A stretch of 64,000 bases of DNA, taken from contig NW_026999407.1 of NCBI RefSeq assembly GCF_037126465.1, forward strand, positions 248,001 to 312,000. The letters run 5' to 3'. Below, piece after piece: positions 21,888 through 32,215 of this stretch. The DNA is from Ornithodoros turicata. Taxonomy: Eukaryota > Arthropoda > Arachnida > Ixodida > Argasidae. A model generated the notes under the pieces. That model did no database searches, was not told where the DNA came from, and saw only the letters and a program-made list of their open reading frames with translations. Position 1 is the first letter of the stretch. The number at the start of each line of letters is the position of its first letter. The position numbers and the translations under genes are program-made.

Positions 21888-21996
21888 TAACAACAAGTAA
21901 CGATCGCTATTTTTTTTCATTACAAAGGCTGCCCCTCGTATTACACTCCCAGAAAAAAGGGTGTGAAAAGGTGGAAACCTCTATAGTTACCACCTA

Positions 21997-22234
21997 CACT
22001 CTTAAAAATGAACTTCACCACATAGCACGCTCCTAGCCAACCACCATCCCGAATGACAACGTTCTCGCCCCTGATTTGTTGAAAACGGGAGGAGGAGCCT
22101 ATTTTGTGCTCATTATGCACGGCACAAAATAGGCTCCTCCTCCCGTTTTCAACAAATCTAGGGCGAGAACGTTGTCATTCGGGATGATGGTTGGCTAGGA
22201 GCGGGCTATGTGGTGAAGTTCATTTTTAAGAGTC
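21997..22234. mobile_element. Foldback MITE, family A
   Basis: Complete arms with tips CACTCTTAAAAATGAACTTC and TTTTTAAGAGT. It lies between two copies of a roughly 80-bp direct repeat (21917-21995 and 22240-22323), both of which begin at the pyrimidine/ATTACAAAGGCTGCCCC block. Confidence 0.9.
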
Positions 22235-22270
22235 GCTTTGGTTTCATTACAAAGGCTGCCCCTCGTATTA

Positions 22271-22550
22271 CACTCCCAGAAAAAAGGGTGTGAAAAAGTG
22301 GTAACTTCTATGGTTACCACCTAGGTCAACATAGCGTCTTATAAACGGCGTAAAAGTGTGGTAAAATCAATTATCATATATCCAAATCGCTACAAAAAAG
22401 CGTACACCCCCCGCGCTCACCGAATCAGATGTGGTAACCCTATCATTCGTGGCAGAGAGTGAGGTAGAACTTTGCACCCTTTTAGGCACAACCTATGCGA
22501 CAAATATTAGCTCCTGAATGGTATAACTGCCCCACCCTTTTTTCTGAGAG
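22271..22550. mobile_element. MITE with CACTCCCAGAAAAAAGGGTG ends
   Basis: Left end as named; right end CACCCTTTTTTCTGAGAG(T). TA is at each side. Its interior includes CCCTATCATTCGTGGCAGAG, shared with subfamily 2 of family A. A truncated left end of the same family is at 21943-21995. Confidence 0.75.
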
Positions 22551-22676
22551 TAGACGACGGAGACTGTAGTAGTTTAGCAGAGCTGAGCGGCGGGTGCGGG
22601 TATACCCGCGTTACCCTCACATCGTCGCGATATGCGGGTAGCGGGTAAAATGCGACCGCGGGTAATGCCCGCATTA

Positions 22677-23175
22677 CACTCTTAAGAATGAACTTGACCG
22701 CATAGCACGCTCCTAGCCAATCATATAACCTCGAATGATATCGTTATCTGCCCTGGGGGCTTAATCGCTTCATCGTCGTTACGTCGTTACAAGCTAACGA
22801 GTGGCGGGAAATTCAAAAAGGCGGGCGGGAAATTTAAAAAGGTGCCCACGTGATAAAACACGTGCACGGCGCTCTTCGCGCGATACAAAAAGGCCGTGGT
22901 TCACGTCACGCGGAATGTGTCACGTGCCCACCTTTTTGAATTTCCCGCCACTCGTTAGCTTGTAACGACCGTAACGACGATGAAGCGATTAAGCCCCCTG
23001 ATTTGTTGAAAACGGGAGGACGGGAGGAAACGTGTTGACACTTATGCCGTTCATAGTTGTCACAAAAAAAAGTCGTACGCCTCCCGTTTTCATCAAATCA
23101 GCACAGATAACGACATCATTTGAGATGATGGTTGGCTAAGATTGTGCTATGCGGTGAAGTTCATTTTTAAGAGTG
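22677..23175. mobile_element. Foldback MITE, family A, split by another foldback
   Basis: Tips CACTCTTAAGAATGAACTTG and GAAGTTCATTTTTAAGAGTG. The standard word GCCCTGATTTGTTGAAAACG is interrupted at GCCCTG by the element 22756-22996. Confidence 0.9.
22756..22996. mobile_element. Nested foldback with GGGGCTTAATCGC ends
   Basis: Long arms starting GGGGCTTAATCGCTTCATCG and including AGCTAACGAGTGGCGGGAAA, with exact reverse complements at the other end. The host target is CTG or CCTG (3 or 4 bp, ambiguous because of the G and C runs). The centre is GC-rich with CACGTG words. The class is not assigned. Confidence 0.88.
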
Positions 23176-23209
23176 GGACGGATTTGCTATCAGGTGACCG
23201 AAGAGATCA

Positions 23210-23413
23210 GATGTTCTCATTGGAACAACTTCGTAGCTTTTATAATTCCCAAGTTAATTACTGAAAGTTAATTAGATATTGCCTTAGGAGTCTGCTAATG
23301 CCCTCCTAGGCATTACCCTTCAGCATATGCTATATTCCAATTGATTTCATCTCGGAAAAAGTGATATATATATATTTTTTTTTAAATATCGTCACATTTA
23401 ACTGGGACACCCT
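23210..23413. mobile_element. Right end of a GGGTGTCCCA-type element
   Basis: It ends ACTGGGACACCCTG followed by TATATG. The left end is not recognisable. Related ends occur at 12434 and 28989. Confidence 0.45.
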
Positions 23414-23716
23414 GTATATGCGCCACGTTGCGCTTCCTTTACGAACTATTATTATTTATTTACTCTTTCATTCGAGGCAGTGATAACAATAAAAGTCTGG
23501 AGGGAAGAGCCACCATAACGGCCTTGACGAGCTCGTCATTCCCACATCCACACAGTTAAACCGGCTTGATCGGGAATCCTGCTCTATACTCAAAACGCAC
23601 TGTCACAGACAGTCTGGATCGGTCCACAATCCTGGTCAGCGCAACCCTGCTGAGCACACCGTACCCAGAGCCAAAAGAAGTGACAGGGCGCTGACAAGCT
23701 GGTGCATGATGAGAGA

Positions 23717-23925
23717 GGCGGTACCCGAGACGGGGTGGGAGAGAGACGACACAACAAGAATTCTCGAACACAGCAAAAATTTTTATTTACCAGAGCTCTA
23801 TATATTCAAAAACCTCCGGAGAGGAGGAAGAGGAAGGAGGGAAGGCTTGCTTACGCAGTTGCAAGCCGAGAATTCTTGTTGTGTCGTCTCTCTCCCTCCC
23901 CGTCTCGGGTACCGCCTGTCTCATC
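23717..23925. mobile_element. Palindromic foldback
   Basis: The arms GGCGGTACCCGAGACGGGG and AGAGACGACACAACAAGAAT pair with reverse complements near 23875-23920. The loop has a GGAGGAAGAGG stretch. CGTACCCAGAGCC occurs on both flanks (23661 and 23925). Confidence 0.8.
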
Positions 23926-24119
23926 GTACCCAGAGCCGTACCGTCCGCACTTCACGTTCGTGATCTTGGTTTTCATTTGCAGCCGTCTGGTGGACGCTTT
24001 GCACAATGCTCGTAGAAGTTACATCACAGCGTTTTCGGGTATTAGTCTGCGAGCGTCCCGTATTCCGACCTGTCGTCGCTTCATTCTCACCATAATTCAT
24101 CCTCTTATTCACCTTCATA

Positions 24120-24480
24120 TATATCACCTTCATATATAGATAGGGGAGAAAAGACACCAGAGACTGAAGTAGGGAGTAGGGGAAAGTTATTTATTAAGTT
24201 GGCATTTAAACTAAGGGTCTGGGGAAGTCTACGTTTCGGCGGAAGCTCCGCCTTCTTCGGGACTGAGACGAAAATCTATGTACAAGGTCTTTTAAAAGGT
24301 TACAAAAGTGTCGTCACAGTTGGTACAATTCCACTGCGAGGCAGTCGTCAGTGAGTCATGTTCTGGAAGATTCCGGAAGGTTCCTGGGTCATCGGCCGGG
24401 GAGATTACGTGTCAGAGTCTTGGGTCGCGCTCGTTGCGCTCGTTGTCGCGCCTTCATATATCATATATCACCTTCATATT
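24120..24480. repeat. Repeat fragment with a hammerhead-like motif
   Basis: On the minus strand near 24238-24275 the sequence CGAAGAAGGCGGAGC and then CCGCCGAAACGUAGAC resembles a hammerhead stem II and GAA core, but the CUGANGA box reads CCGAAGA and I found no convincing stem I. It resembles the motif found near ends of some Penelope-like elements. Left unassigned. Confidence 0.3.
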
Positions 24481-24755
24481 CACCTTCATCTTCTTATAAT
24501 TCACCACTGTGAAATGGGGTAGTGTCCTGTGGCTACCACGGGGAAACATCCCATGTCATCATCACTTCTTCATTTATTGTTGTTGTTGTTGTCCCGTATT
24601 CAGACTGACTAAAGGACTACAGGAATGGGAATATAGGAGGAACTTTGTGATATGGCGCTTGACATAGACTAAAAGAGGAATGAGCAACAGAAAAACCCAT
24701 ACGAGTGATGTAAAAAAAAAAAACGTCATGCGGGAAATCATATGTCAGGCAGACC

Positions 24756-25410
24756 CAGACTTGTACGTATTTAGAGTATCCTACTTAAAATACTGAATTT
24801 TAAAAACAATTTGCGGTATTTTGGTACTGTACTCAATACTTTTTGCTTTGTGCATATGTACTCTATTTAAAATACATTTTCTGGTATGCTCTACTCAATA
24901 CTCTAGTTACATATTTTGCATCTCCTTCTCAAACACGCCTCGTCTCGTCTTTCCATACCTCGAGATCTTGCCCCGTGTGTACTAATCCTTGGCGAGTAAG
25001 CGTCCTATTATGTATGCCCTGACGCGGTAACGCCGAATTCTGACCTCGCCGAGAAGGAGACCTGCTAGAAGTTTGCTTTGTTCTGGGTCACATATACTTA
25101 GTGGAGTTATGTGGTATCTCTTTGTCATCTTTTTGGGACTTGTGTTTAGATGACTCCTATCACACAGGGACGGCTTGCGTAGCACGCGGGGTTTAGGTGA
25201 TTCGTGTCACATATAGCGGCGGCTTGCGCATTGACCGGTGACTTTTTGGCGTTCAAGGATAAATAGTATCTTTTGTACTTTTGGAAGTATTTCGTACTCT
25301 ATCTTAATTACTTTAATTTTCACGTATTTATAGTCTATCTTAATTACATTCTAACGCCAGTATTTATTATCTTATCTTAAATAAAATCTTCAGTATCTTG
25401 TCCATGTCTC
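24756..25410. mobile_element. hAT-like element, family 5
   Basis: Ends CAGACTTGTACGTATTT and AAGATACTGAAGATTTTATT (minus-strand reading) with terminal CATGTCTC on the plus strand. A perfect 8-bp duplication GGCAGACC lies at 24748-24755 and 25411-25418. It is in inverse orientation to the 6983 and 37066 copies. Confidence 0.92.
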
Positions 25411-25600
25411 GGCAGACCGGGCGCTGCGTAAACGACCCCACTGCCAGCGAGCTTTGCCAGGAAGACCACCGGGGCGGGTGGCTTGTAGAGCACTGCAGGG
25501 AATGCGGCTGTGAACCGATGTTGGCCCAGTGCGTGTACGTCGGAAGAAACCGGTGAAAGAAACAGTGCAAAGGGAGAAACGAAAGGGGAGGAAACGCGAG

Positions 25601-25686
25601 ACAAGCACAGCACTGACTGCCAACCAAAGACTTTTATAAAAAAAGTCTTAGTCTTAAAAGTCTTTTGTTTGCAGTCAGTGCTGCGT
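25601..25686. repeat. Hairpin
   Basis: AGCACTGACTGCCAACCAAAG pairs with a near reverse complement ending CAGTCAGTGCTG; the loop is rich in AAAAGTCTT. The function is unknown. Confidence 0.6.
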
Positions 25687-25904
25687 TTTAGCGAGTTTTA
25701 GCGCGTGCCAAGAACCCTATACGAACACTATATACGATAAAAGGAGTTATCAAATCCAAGATTGGCAATGTGATGTCACCCGCTTGAAAGAAACAGGGTG
25801 CGATCCTGTTATCCTGGCTTATCCTGTTTTCGGGGCGGTTATCCTGAACTCTTGTCCTTTTCGTTGTTCCCTTCCACTGGGGCTTTTCTTTTTTTTTATC
25901 GTTT

Positions 25905-26260
25905 TTAGAGTGGATCACCAGCCCGCCCAGATTTTAGCTTTATCGGAAGAAACCGCGTTAGAACAACGTGGGATACGTAGAAGTCCCTTTCACCGTTTGT
26001 TAGTCATCTTCTTTTTTTTTTTTCATCTGTGTCTTCAATCTACCTCATCCTTCTTTCATCATTTGTTAGTTTATTCTTTATTTCCTAATTCCTTTTCTTT
26101 TTATTTATTTCATATTTCTTAATTTTTTTTTTCTGATTCCTTCCCATTCCTTTCTTTCTTTCTTTATTTATTTATTTCTGGAATAGCAAGCCGACGTCCC
26201 GTTTGGCTGACCTTTCTTCCGTTTTTTTTTTTTTTTCATTTTCGTCTAATAAATATATCC
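25905..26260 (-). mobile_element. A-rich-tailed retroposon fragment
   Basis: Reading the minus strand: GTCAGCCAAACGGGACGTCG, GCTTGCTATTCCAGAAATAA, then long A-rich sequence with AACAAACGGTGAAAG. Plus-strand homologues are at 30075-30310 and 32725-32935; another minus one is at 58555-58690. It looks like the 3' part of a non-LTR family. No ORF is visible. Confidence 0.6.
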
Positions 26261-26431
26261 CCACCCCGTGAGATAAAAAAAAAAGTGACAAGTATGCGTA
26301 AGTGATCCGTCCATAGCACTGTCAGATAAGGATATGGACACCTCAGCACGTGTAGCCGAGGAAGGAATGACCGGCAGGGTTAAGGTGATAAACAGGGTGT
26401 TTCACCTAAGGTGATAAAAAAATTCTGACTA

Positions 26432-26679
26432 CACTCTAAAAACTGAACTTCACCGCATAGCACGCTCTGCGCCAACCATTGCCACGAATGATTGGGATAT
26501 CGCTTCTGATTCGAGGAGAGAGAGAGGCATACGCCTTTTTGTGTCAATTATGATATATCCAAATTGACACAAAAAGGCGTACGCCTCCCTCTCTCCTCGA
26601 ATCAGAAGCGATAACCCTATCATTCGTGGCAATGGTTGGCGCAGAGCGTGCTATGCGGTGAAGTTCAGTTTTTAGAGTG
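26432..26679. mobile_element. Foldback MITE, family A, subfamily 2, nested
   Basis: Perfect tips CACTCTAAAAACTGAACTTC and reverse complement, TA duplicated (26430-26431, 26680-26681). Nearly the same sequence as 5205-5452. Confidence 0.95.
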
Positions 26680-26710
26680 TACGTACTCGCCAGAGGATTG
26701 TCGGATCGGC

Positions 26711-27632
26711 AATTACCTTCTGGAAACTTTTGCCACCATTGAGGAAGGCATTGGACAATTTTTCATTGCGGGAATTTTTTTTTTTTTTTTTGATTGAACA
26801 TTGAAAATTGCCAAGCGAACCTCACTTCTTTTCTTTCTTCTTTTTTTTTTTACAGAAATATGAAGTCCTCCACGGATTACCACAGACCTAACCAAAACTA
26901 TGCACAGCTTCGCGACGGAAATAGTCTTTAAAAAGTAGTAAAAATTACGCTTTACCAGCTCCCGTGGCATAGTGGTTAGGATGATCGCTTTCCACGCCGA
27001 GACTGGGAGGTGACACGGGATCGAATCCTGTCACCGGCTGTGCTGTCTGAGGTGTTCCCTGGGTTTTCCGAAGACTTTCCAGACGAATGTCGGCACAGTT
27101 CCCCCTGAAGTCGGCCCAGGACGCATGCTAACCCCCCTGTCCCCCACTCCTTCCTGCTGTCCTCTCTCCATCTGTCCACGTCTGTACGCCGCTCATAGAC
27201 ACAGTTGCTTCGCGGCGCTAACAAGAAATTAAAAAAAAAATACGCTTTAGCCCCGCCTGCTTGATTTTCGCGCGGAAGCGCGCGCGCGAAATCTGCGTCT
27301 AGACGAGAGAGTGTCCCCGCCTTGATTTGTCTTGGCTTCTTTGTGATAAGACGCTTGATTTGTTTTCTTTTTGATAAGTCGGTTGTCGCCAGCAGCAGCT
27401 ACTAATAAAATAACTAATTTTTTTAAGACCATTTCCGTCGCGATACTGTGCACAGTTTTGGTTGGGTCTGTAGTTATCCGTGGGGGACTTCATATTTCTG
27501 TAAAAAAAAAAAAAGAAGAAGAAACGAGGTTCGCTTGGCAATTTTCAATGTTCAATCAAAAAAGATAAATTTCCCTGAATTAAAAATTGTCTAATGCCTT
27601 CCTCAATGGTGGCAAACGTTTCCAGAAGGTAA
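26711..27632. mobile_element. Long inverted repeat interrupted by a SINE
   Basis: The arms 26711-26955 and about 27400-27632 are reverse complements: ATTACCTTCTGGAAAC, GCCACCATTGAGGAAGGCAT, TTGCCAAGCGAACCTC, GAAATATGAAGTCC, GACGGAAATAGTCTT. The SINE sits just inside the left arm. The interval 27241-27400 is the original centre and is GC-rich. Confidence 0.85.
26956..27240 (+). mobile_element. tRNA-derived SINE (type 1)
   Basis: The head CTCCCGTGGCATAGTGGTTA has an RNA polymerase III A box and GGGATCGAATCC a B box, as in a tRNA. The tRNA-unrelated body (CTGTGCTGTCTGAGGTGTTC, TCGGCACAGTTCCCCC) is shared with the type 2 SINE, followed by a C/T-rich block and an A10 tail. It resembles the tRNA-derived SINEs known in ticks. 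Confidence 0.88.
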
Positions 27633-28202
27633 TTTCACGCGTATAAGCCGCACCGCAGATAAGCCGCAGGACGCGTTTTTAGAGACGTTTTGAAAATTTT
27701 CTGGCAGATAAGCCGCACCCGCAGATAAGCCGCGGGCAATACGAGACGACTGATTTGTGCGACAAAGGAGACCATAGAGAAGGCCATAAACCCTGTGGTC
27801 CATACTCCGGGATCGGCACAGTGTACAACAGAGGAGGTCAGTTCTGGAGTTCTACCAAGATCGGATTGTGCCCTTGTCGGGTGTTTTTCGTGGGCTGATG
27901 GGTCAGTGATCTTCCAGAAGACGTGAATCACTGTCACCACTTTCCTTAAAGCTGCTTGGGGGAATGCACCAGGAAGATCAATCTACTCGAATGTGAACCT
28001 GTCCCTGTTACGCACTGTTCGTGCATCGGCAGGACAGTGCTGTTCCAGAGACACTGTCGACCCTTTCGTTAAAATCGGCGTATGGGGAAAATACCAAGAA
28101 AAAATACTCATCAGATAAGCCGCACCGGTGGATAAGCCGCAGGGCGCCCGTGAGAAAAAAAAATCGCGCATAAGCCGCGGCTAATACGCGTGAAAATACG
28201 GT
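27633..28202. mobile_element. TIR element with CACGCGTATAAGCCGC ends
   Basis: The left end TTTCACGCGTATAAGCCGC pairs with GCGGCTAATACGCGTGAAA at the right. ATAAGCCGCA words are repeated inside next to each end. The centre (27740-28080) has no recognisable coding domain. Confidence 0.8.
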
Positions 28203-28439
28203 AAATGGCGAAAGTCCGACAGCCCTCCGGCGAGTACGTAGCCAGTTAGAATTTTTTATCGCCTTATAGGTGAAACACCCTGTATAAATGGTGACATGTT
28301 CAATAAAGTGTCCGAAGTTGGCGCATGTGTTGCGTCCTTCCATGTGTCTCGTCTTGTTAGGGCTCATTAGGAGCAAGTGTTTCCCTACTGAGCCATTATA
28401 CGGTGCAAATGTTTTAGCTCATTGCATTTCAGGAACGTA

Positions 28440-28828
28440 CACTGTAAACTGGAAAACACCCTTATGGGTGTAAATGGCTTGTCCTATAACTGACACCTCT
28501 TTTTACACCGTACATGGTCTGGAACACCCTTTTTAGAGGGTGTATTCCGTGTAAATCACCCCTGGAAAGGGCGCTTTTCTTTGAAAATGTCCTCTTTTGC
28601 ACCTTTTAAACACCCTTTTAGGAGGGTGTAAGATCGTTAAACACCCTCCTAAAAAGGTGTATAAAGGGTGCAAAAGACGGCACTTTCAAGGAAAAGCACC
28701 CTTTCCAGGGGTGATTTACACGGGATACACCCTCTAAAAAGGGTGTTCCAGACCATACGGTGTAAAAAGAGGAGTCAATTATAGGACAAGCGATTTACAC
28801 CCATAAGGGTGTTTTTCAGTTTACAGTG
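28440..28828. mobile_element. Foldback MITE, family D (complete)
   Basis: Tips CACTGTAAACTGGAAAACAC and TTTTTCAGTTTACAGTG with TA on both sides (28438-28439 and 28829-28830). The arms are built from CACCCTTTTAGAGGGTGT-type words, so each arm is itself palindromic. The whole element is uninterrupted. Confidence 0.93.
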
Positions 28829-28988
28829 TAGTGAGAAAAAGAATGTAAACGCTGAAGTAGAGGGCCGCATTAGTGCTATACGTAACTTTCAAGCAAAAAA
28901 AAAACCTGCTACTGTGTACAGTGTGTCGCGCATATAACGCAGTATCACACCGAGAAATTGGTGCCCTCAATTTCACTTCTGTGACATA

Positions 28989-30075
28989 CAGGGTGTCCCA
29001 GAAAACGTGTCATTGAATTATAATAAAAAAACTACACCACCTAGAGTCATGCGGTCAATGGCATTTGTTCTTACTAGGTTTTTGCCACCTCCTCATGTGA
29101 ATGTCGTGTAACGTAAGTTTAATTATGTAAGTTTTTGCGAACTGAAGTCGGAAAGTTACCAAGTAAAGGTCACTTTTTTGCTCCACCAATGTGAAGAGCG
29201 TGTCTAATTTACTCACATTAATGATAATTGACGGGGATATTCAGGGGCTATCCCATCAGATAAAATAGCCGAACATCATGCTCTACGGAGCTAGCGCGCG
29301 ACAAATTTTTCAGCGCAATCCTTGTCAGTGCGACGAAAGGAGGTTGGAAGCCCAACCCACACCTGCAATGCAGAAACAGATAACGCAGGTATGGCTTATA
29401 TTACCAGCTCCGGTGGCGCAGCGGTAACGCGTGCGCTTGGAGACTGGGAGGTCCGCGGTTCGAATCCGCGGGCCGGCTGTGCCGTCTGGGGTTTTTCCTG
29501 GGTTTCCCTCAGATGTGTAATAGGCGTATGCCGGCACAGTTCCCCTGAAGTCGGCCCATGGACGCAGCTATCCTCCCCCCGAGCGGATTCCGCTCGGTCT
29601 TCCACTTCACCCTTTCCTCTCCTCCTCTCCACCACCCTTCCCTTCCCGAGAAACATGCCGCCTAATCAGGCAGGCAGACCTCTCGGTTCCTCCCAACGAC
29701 ACTCCTCCTCCTCCTCCTCCTATGGCTTATCGCGTCCGACTTTCGCTGGGATCGCACTTTCCCTCTCCCAATTTCAGGAACTGTCACTTTTTCTACTATC
29801 ACTCTGTGGGCAGGGTTTGGAACCTCCTTTCGTCGGACTGAGAGCGACTGCGCTCAAAAAGTCGTCGCGCTTTATGGTTCGGTGCTACGAAAAGCATGAT
29901 ATTCGCCTATTTTTTCCGATGGGATAGCTCGTGAATATCACTGTCAATTATCACGAACTTGAGTGAATTCGGCACCCTCTTTATATTGGTGGGGTAAAAA
30001 CGTGACCTTTACTTGGCAAATTTCTGAGTTCAGTTCGCAAATATTTACATAATTAAACTTACGATACATTACATT
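28989..30075. mobile_element. Foldback with CAGGGTGTCCCA end, holding a SINE
   Basis: The left end is CAGGGTGTCCCAGAAAACGT. Arms about 29090-29320 and 29840-30075 are reverse complements (CGTAAGTTTAATTATGTAA, CCAAGTAAAGGTCAC, GAGCTATCCCATC). The right tip is lost at an A-rich retroposon fragment. The SINE 29402-29722 is near the centre. Confidence 0.8.
29402..29722 (+). mobile_element. tRNA-derived SINE (type 2)
   Basis: The head has TCCGGTGGCGCAGCGGTAAC (A box) and GGTTCGAATCC (B box). The body CTGTGCCGTCTGGGGTTTTT, GGCATAC.. and CACAGTTCCCCTGAAGTCGG continues to a (CTC)n end. Other copies: 32312-32641 (minus) and 50870-51835 (plus, interrupted). No A tail; it ends in a trinucleotide repeat. 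Confidence 0.9.
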
Positions 30076-30310
30076 CATATCAGGAGTTGGCGAAAAGGGA
30101 AAAAAAAGCGGGGGAAACGTCAGCCAAACGGGAGGTCGGCTTGCTATTCCGGAAAGAAAGAAAAAAAAGAAATAAATAAAAAAGAAAAGAAAAGGAATTA
30201 GGAAATAAATGATCAACTAACAAAGGATGAAAGGTGAGGTAGATTAAAGAAAAAGATAACAACAAAAATGACTAACAAACGGTGAAAGAATGATGAGATG
30301 GATCACAGAA
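30075..30310 (+). mobile_element. A-rich retroposon fragment
   Basis: GTCAGCCAAACGGGAGGTCG, GGCTTGCTATTCCGGAAAG, then A-rich sequence ending with ACTAACAAACGGTGAAAG. It matches 25905-26260 in reverse. Confidence 0.6.
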
Positions 30311-31104
30311 GATGACTTTAAAAGGAAAGCATGAGGTTAATGCGTTGAGGGTGAGAGCGGGGCTCTGAAAAGTGAGATTGCACGACTGGACTTCACAGGC
30401 TGTTCGTAAGACCGGAATCGCTCAAAAAACCGGGGAATGGAACCCATTCTTCTATAACACCGAATTCGGACTAGATTTTATTTTCATTCGAGAACGTCAA
30501 AGCAATTTGAGAAGGGCTGAGGGTTGGGCTCGTTGTTAATGAGACATCTGAGCTGTGTGCCCAGAACGATGACACGTGTGCTATGAATGTGTTTTTCTTT
30601 TCTTTTCTTTTTTTGAAGTTTTCTTCAATGAACGTGGTAGGAAGTTAGCGCCCGTCTTGTCTGTTTCTTCGTTCTTCGTCCGTGTTTTTTGCGCTCTCAG
30701 CTCAGATATCAATAAAGTAATATGTGTGTATTTGAACTCTTTCCACTCACGCCAGGTACGTGCCCGGACACCAGCCTACTCAGATTTTTTTTTTCTTCTT
30801 CTTCTTTTAACGGTGTACCCTGAAATAGTGAAGTGCACGTCACTGTTTAGTCAGTGTTCGCACGTGAACTGTTTTGTACTTGCAGAACTAAGACAACAGT
30901 AGTTTTGTGGTTGACCAGACAGTCTTTTGACTAAAGTTTCTCTCTGTCAAGGCTTCCACCGCACCTTGGAATACTTGCACGACACATATGAACGTCTTGT
31001 GGAGTTGGGCGAAGTTGCGACGACGCTCTTTGTTCGCATCGCAATAACAACAACAACAATAAATGAAGAAGCGACGGCGCGTATTACGAGAATATAAGAC
31101 ATCA
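30311..31104. other. Gene-less interval beside the cysteine-rich exon
   Basis: Pyrimidine-rich runs near 30595 and 30788. No repeat boundary or second exon could be supported. Confidence 0.35.
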
Positions 31105-31124
31105 GAAAGGACGTTTCGGCAACA

Positions 31125-31269
31125 TTTATTGCAGTCGGCTCCATGTTCGTCCGCCTTCTCAGCCGTGGTGACTTTTTTGGCAGTAATACTGATAGCCAGA
31201 ACCGCAGAAAGAACTGGAACACATACAGCCCTCGCTGCAACGGCGGTTGTTCGGGTTTCCATCCTTACA
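31125..31269 (-). CDS. Cysteine-rich terminal exon of a small secreted protein
   Basis: A strong acceptor (TTTTCTCCTTTATAG|) is followed in phase 0 by 36 codons and TGA (31161-31159). The peptide starts CKDGNPNNRRCSEGCMCSSS and has six cysteines spaced C-9-C-3-C-1-C-4-C-7-C. An AATAAA polyadenylation signal lies at 31130-31125, 28 nt past the stop, which strongly supports a genuine last exon. The spacing resembles small disulfide-rich secreted arthropod proteins; I cannot name the family. It lies between the signal-peptide exon (46109) and the Kunitz exon (7693) on the same strand. The signal exon ends in phase 2, so at least one exon would be needed between them. If they are joined, the Kunitz exon belongs to a second gene. 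Confidence 0.6.
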
Positions 31270-31354
31270 CTATAAAGGAGAAAAGAAAGTGTTTTCATAT
31301 TAGAAAGGTTGGCGAAATCGTAATTCGCAAATACGTTTTTTACGTAACCAATGT

Positions 31355-31935
31355 GTAGCGTTCCGAGTTTTCGGAGTTTTCATTTTGGAAAATTCGGAGG
31401 GTGTTTATCGGAGTTTCTCGGAGGATTAAAAAGTTTGAAAAATGAACGGCGCCGATTTCGGCGTATTGCACAGCAGTCATCGCAGGGACAGTGCGAGGAA
31501 ATATTTGCGAAAGTGACTGGGACCACAGGATGTCAGGCACGGATATTTTAAGACCCAGAGAAGACCCAGAAGTACAAACGAGCGTATTTGCACAAATTTT
31601 GAATGGTGCTCAAAATGAGTAGCAGCTGTGACGAACACATAACTGTTCTGTGCCAAACTAGCCCAAAACCCGGGATCAGGTAGGGTCACTGGGGTCGAGG
31701 ATACATAGAACATGCGCGTGTAGTGTAGTATATCCTCCTTTTGAGCCATTCATGCGTCCAGCTACCACTTCTGACCTTTTCTTTTTTTAGTTGTGAATCA
31801 GTTTGAAGTCGGAAACTATGGTTCGGAAGAAGGGGGACAAAGGAAGAAGGAAACGGGAAAAACCTTATGGCCGCCTCCGATGTTTTGCAAAAAACATCGG
31901 AGGGAGTTTATCAGATAAATCCGAGTAGTCGGAAG
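31355..31935. mobile_element. Possible decayed element with CGGAGTTT words
   Basis: The left side repeats TTCGGAGTTTTC and GGAGTTTCTCGGAG; the right side has GGAGGGAGTTTATCAGATAA and ATCCGAGTAGTCGG. The style matches the ends of 53306-54492, but the inverted repeat is weak. Confidence 0.35.
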
Positions 31936-32215
31936 CCTACCAATGTCGAATGCCAGAGATAAGCGGGGAGGGGGGGGATTTAGGCGCGAATTTTGTAAAT
32001 CAACTCGTTTAACAGCTCCCGAGCAGCACAGCCCGCCAGGAGGCGAGCACACGCTGCGCGCTATACCCTACAAAAGCTGGCGCGCGTCTCCGTCAAGAAC
32101 AGCTTCGTTTTGCAACACCGGGAAGACTATAAGGTCCGATCTCGGTTTTGCCAGATCGGACGCTTCCGGTGTCCCTACCGCGTTGCCCAACAACTTCTCC
32201 CTTTAAAAAAACATA

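Larger units (their letters stand above)
26392..28279. mobile_element. Large foldback with CAGGGTGTTTCACC ends, holding four nested elements
   Basis: The left arm (26392-26431 plus 26680-26712) and right arm (28203-28279) are reverse complements over about 75 bp: CAGGGTGTTTCACCTAAGGT, AAAAATTCTGACTACG, TACTCGCC. In the right arm CTACGTACTCGCC is continuous, which is the empty site of the family A MITE at 26432. It also contains the inverted repeat 26711-27632, a SINE and the element 27633-28202. Confidence 0.85.

Noticed and set aside
29322..29927. 201-codon plus-strand frame
   Set aside because: It runs across the type 2 SINE. The same translated words reappear at 32408-32728 and 51550-51840 because those are SINE copies.
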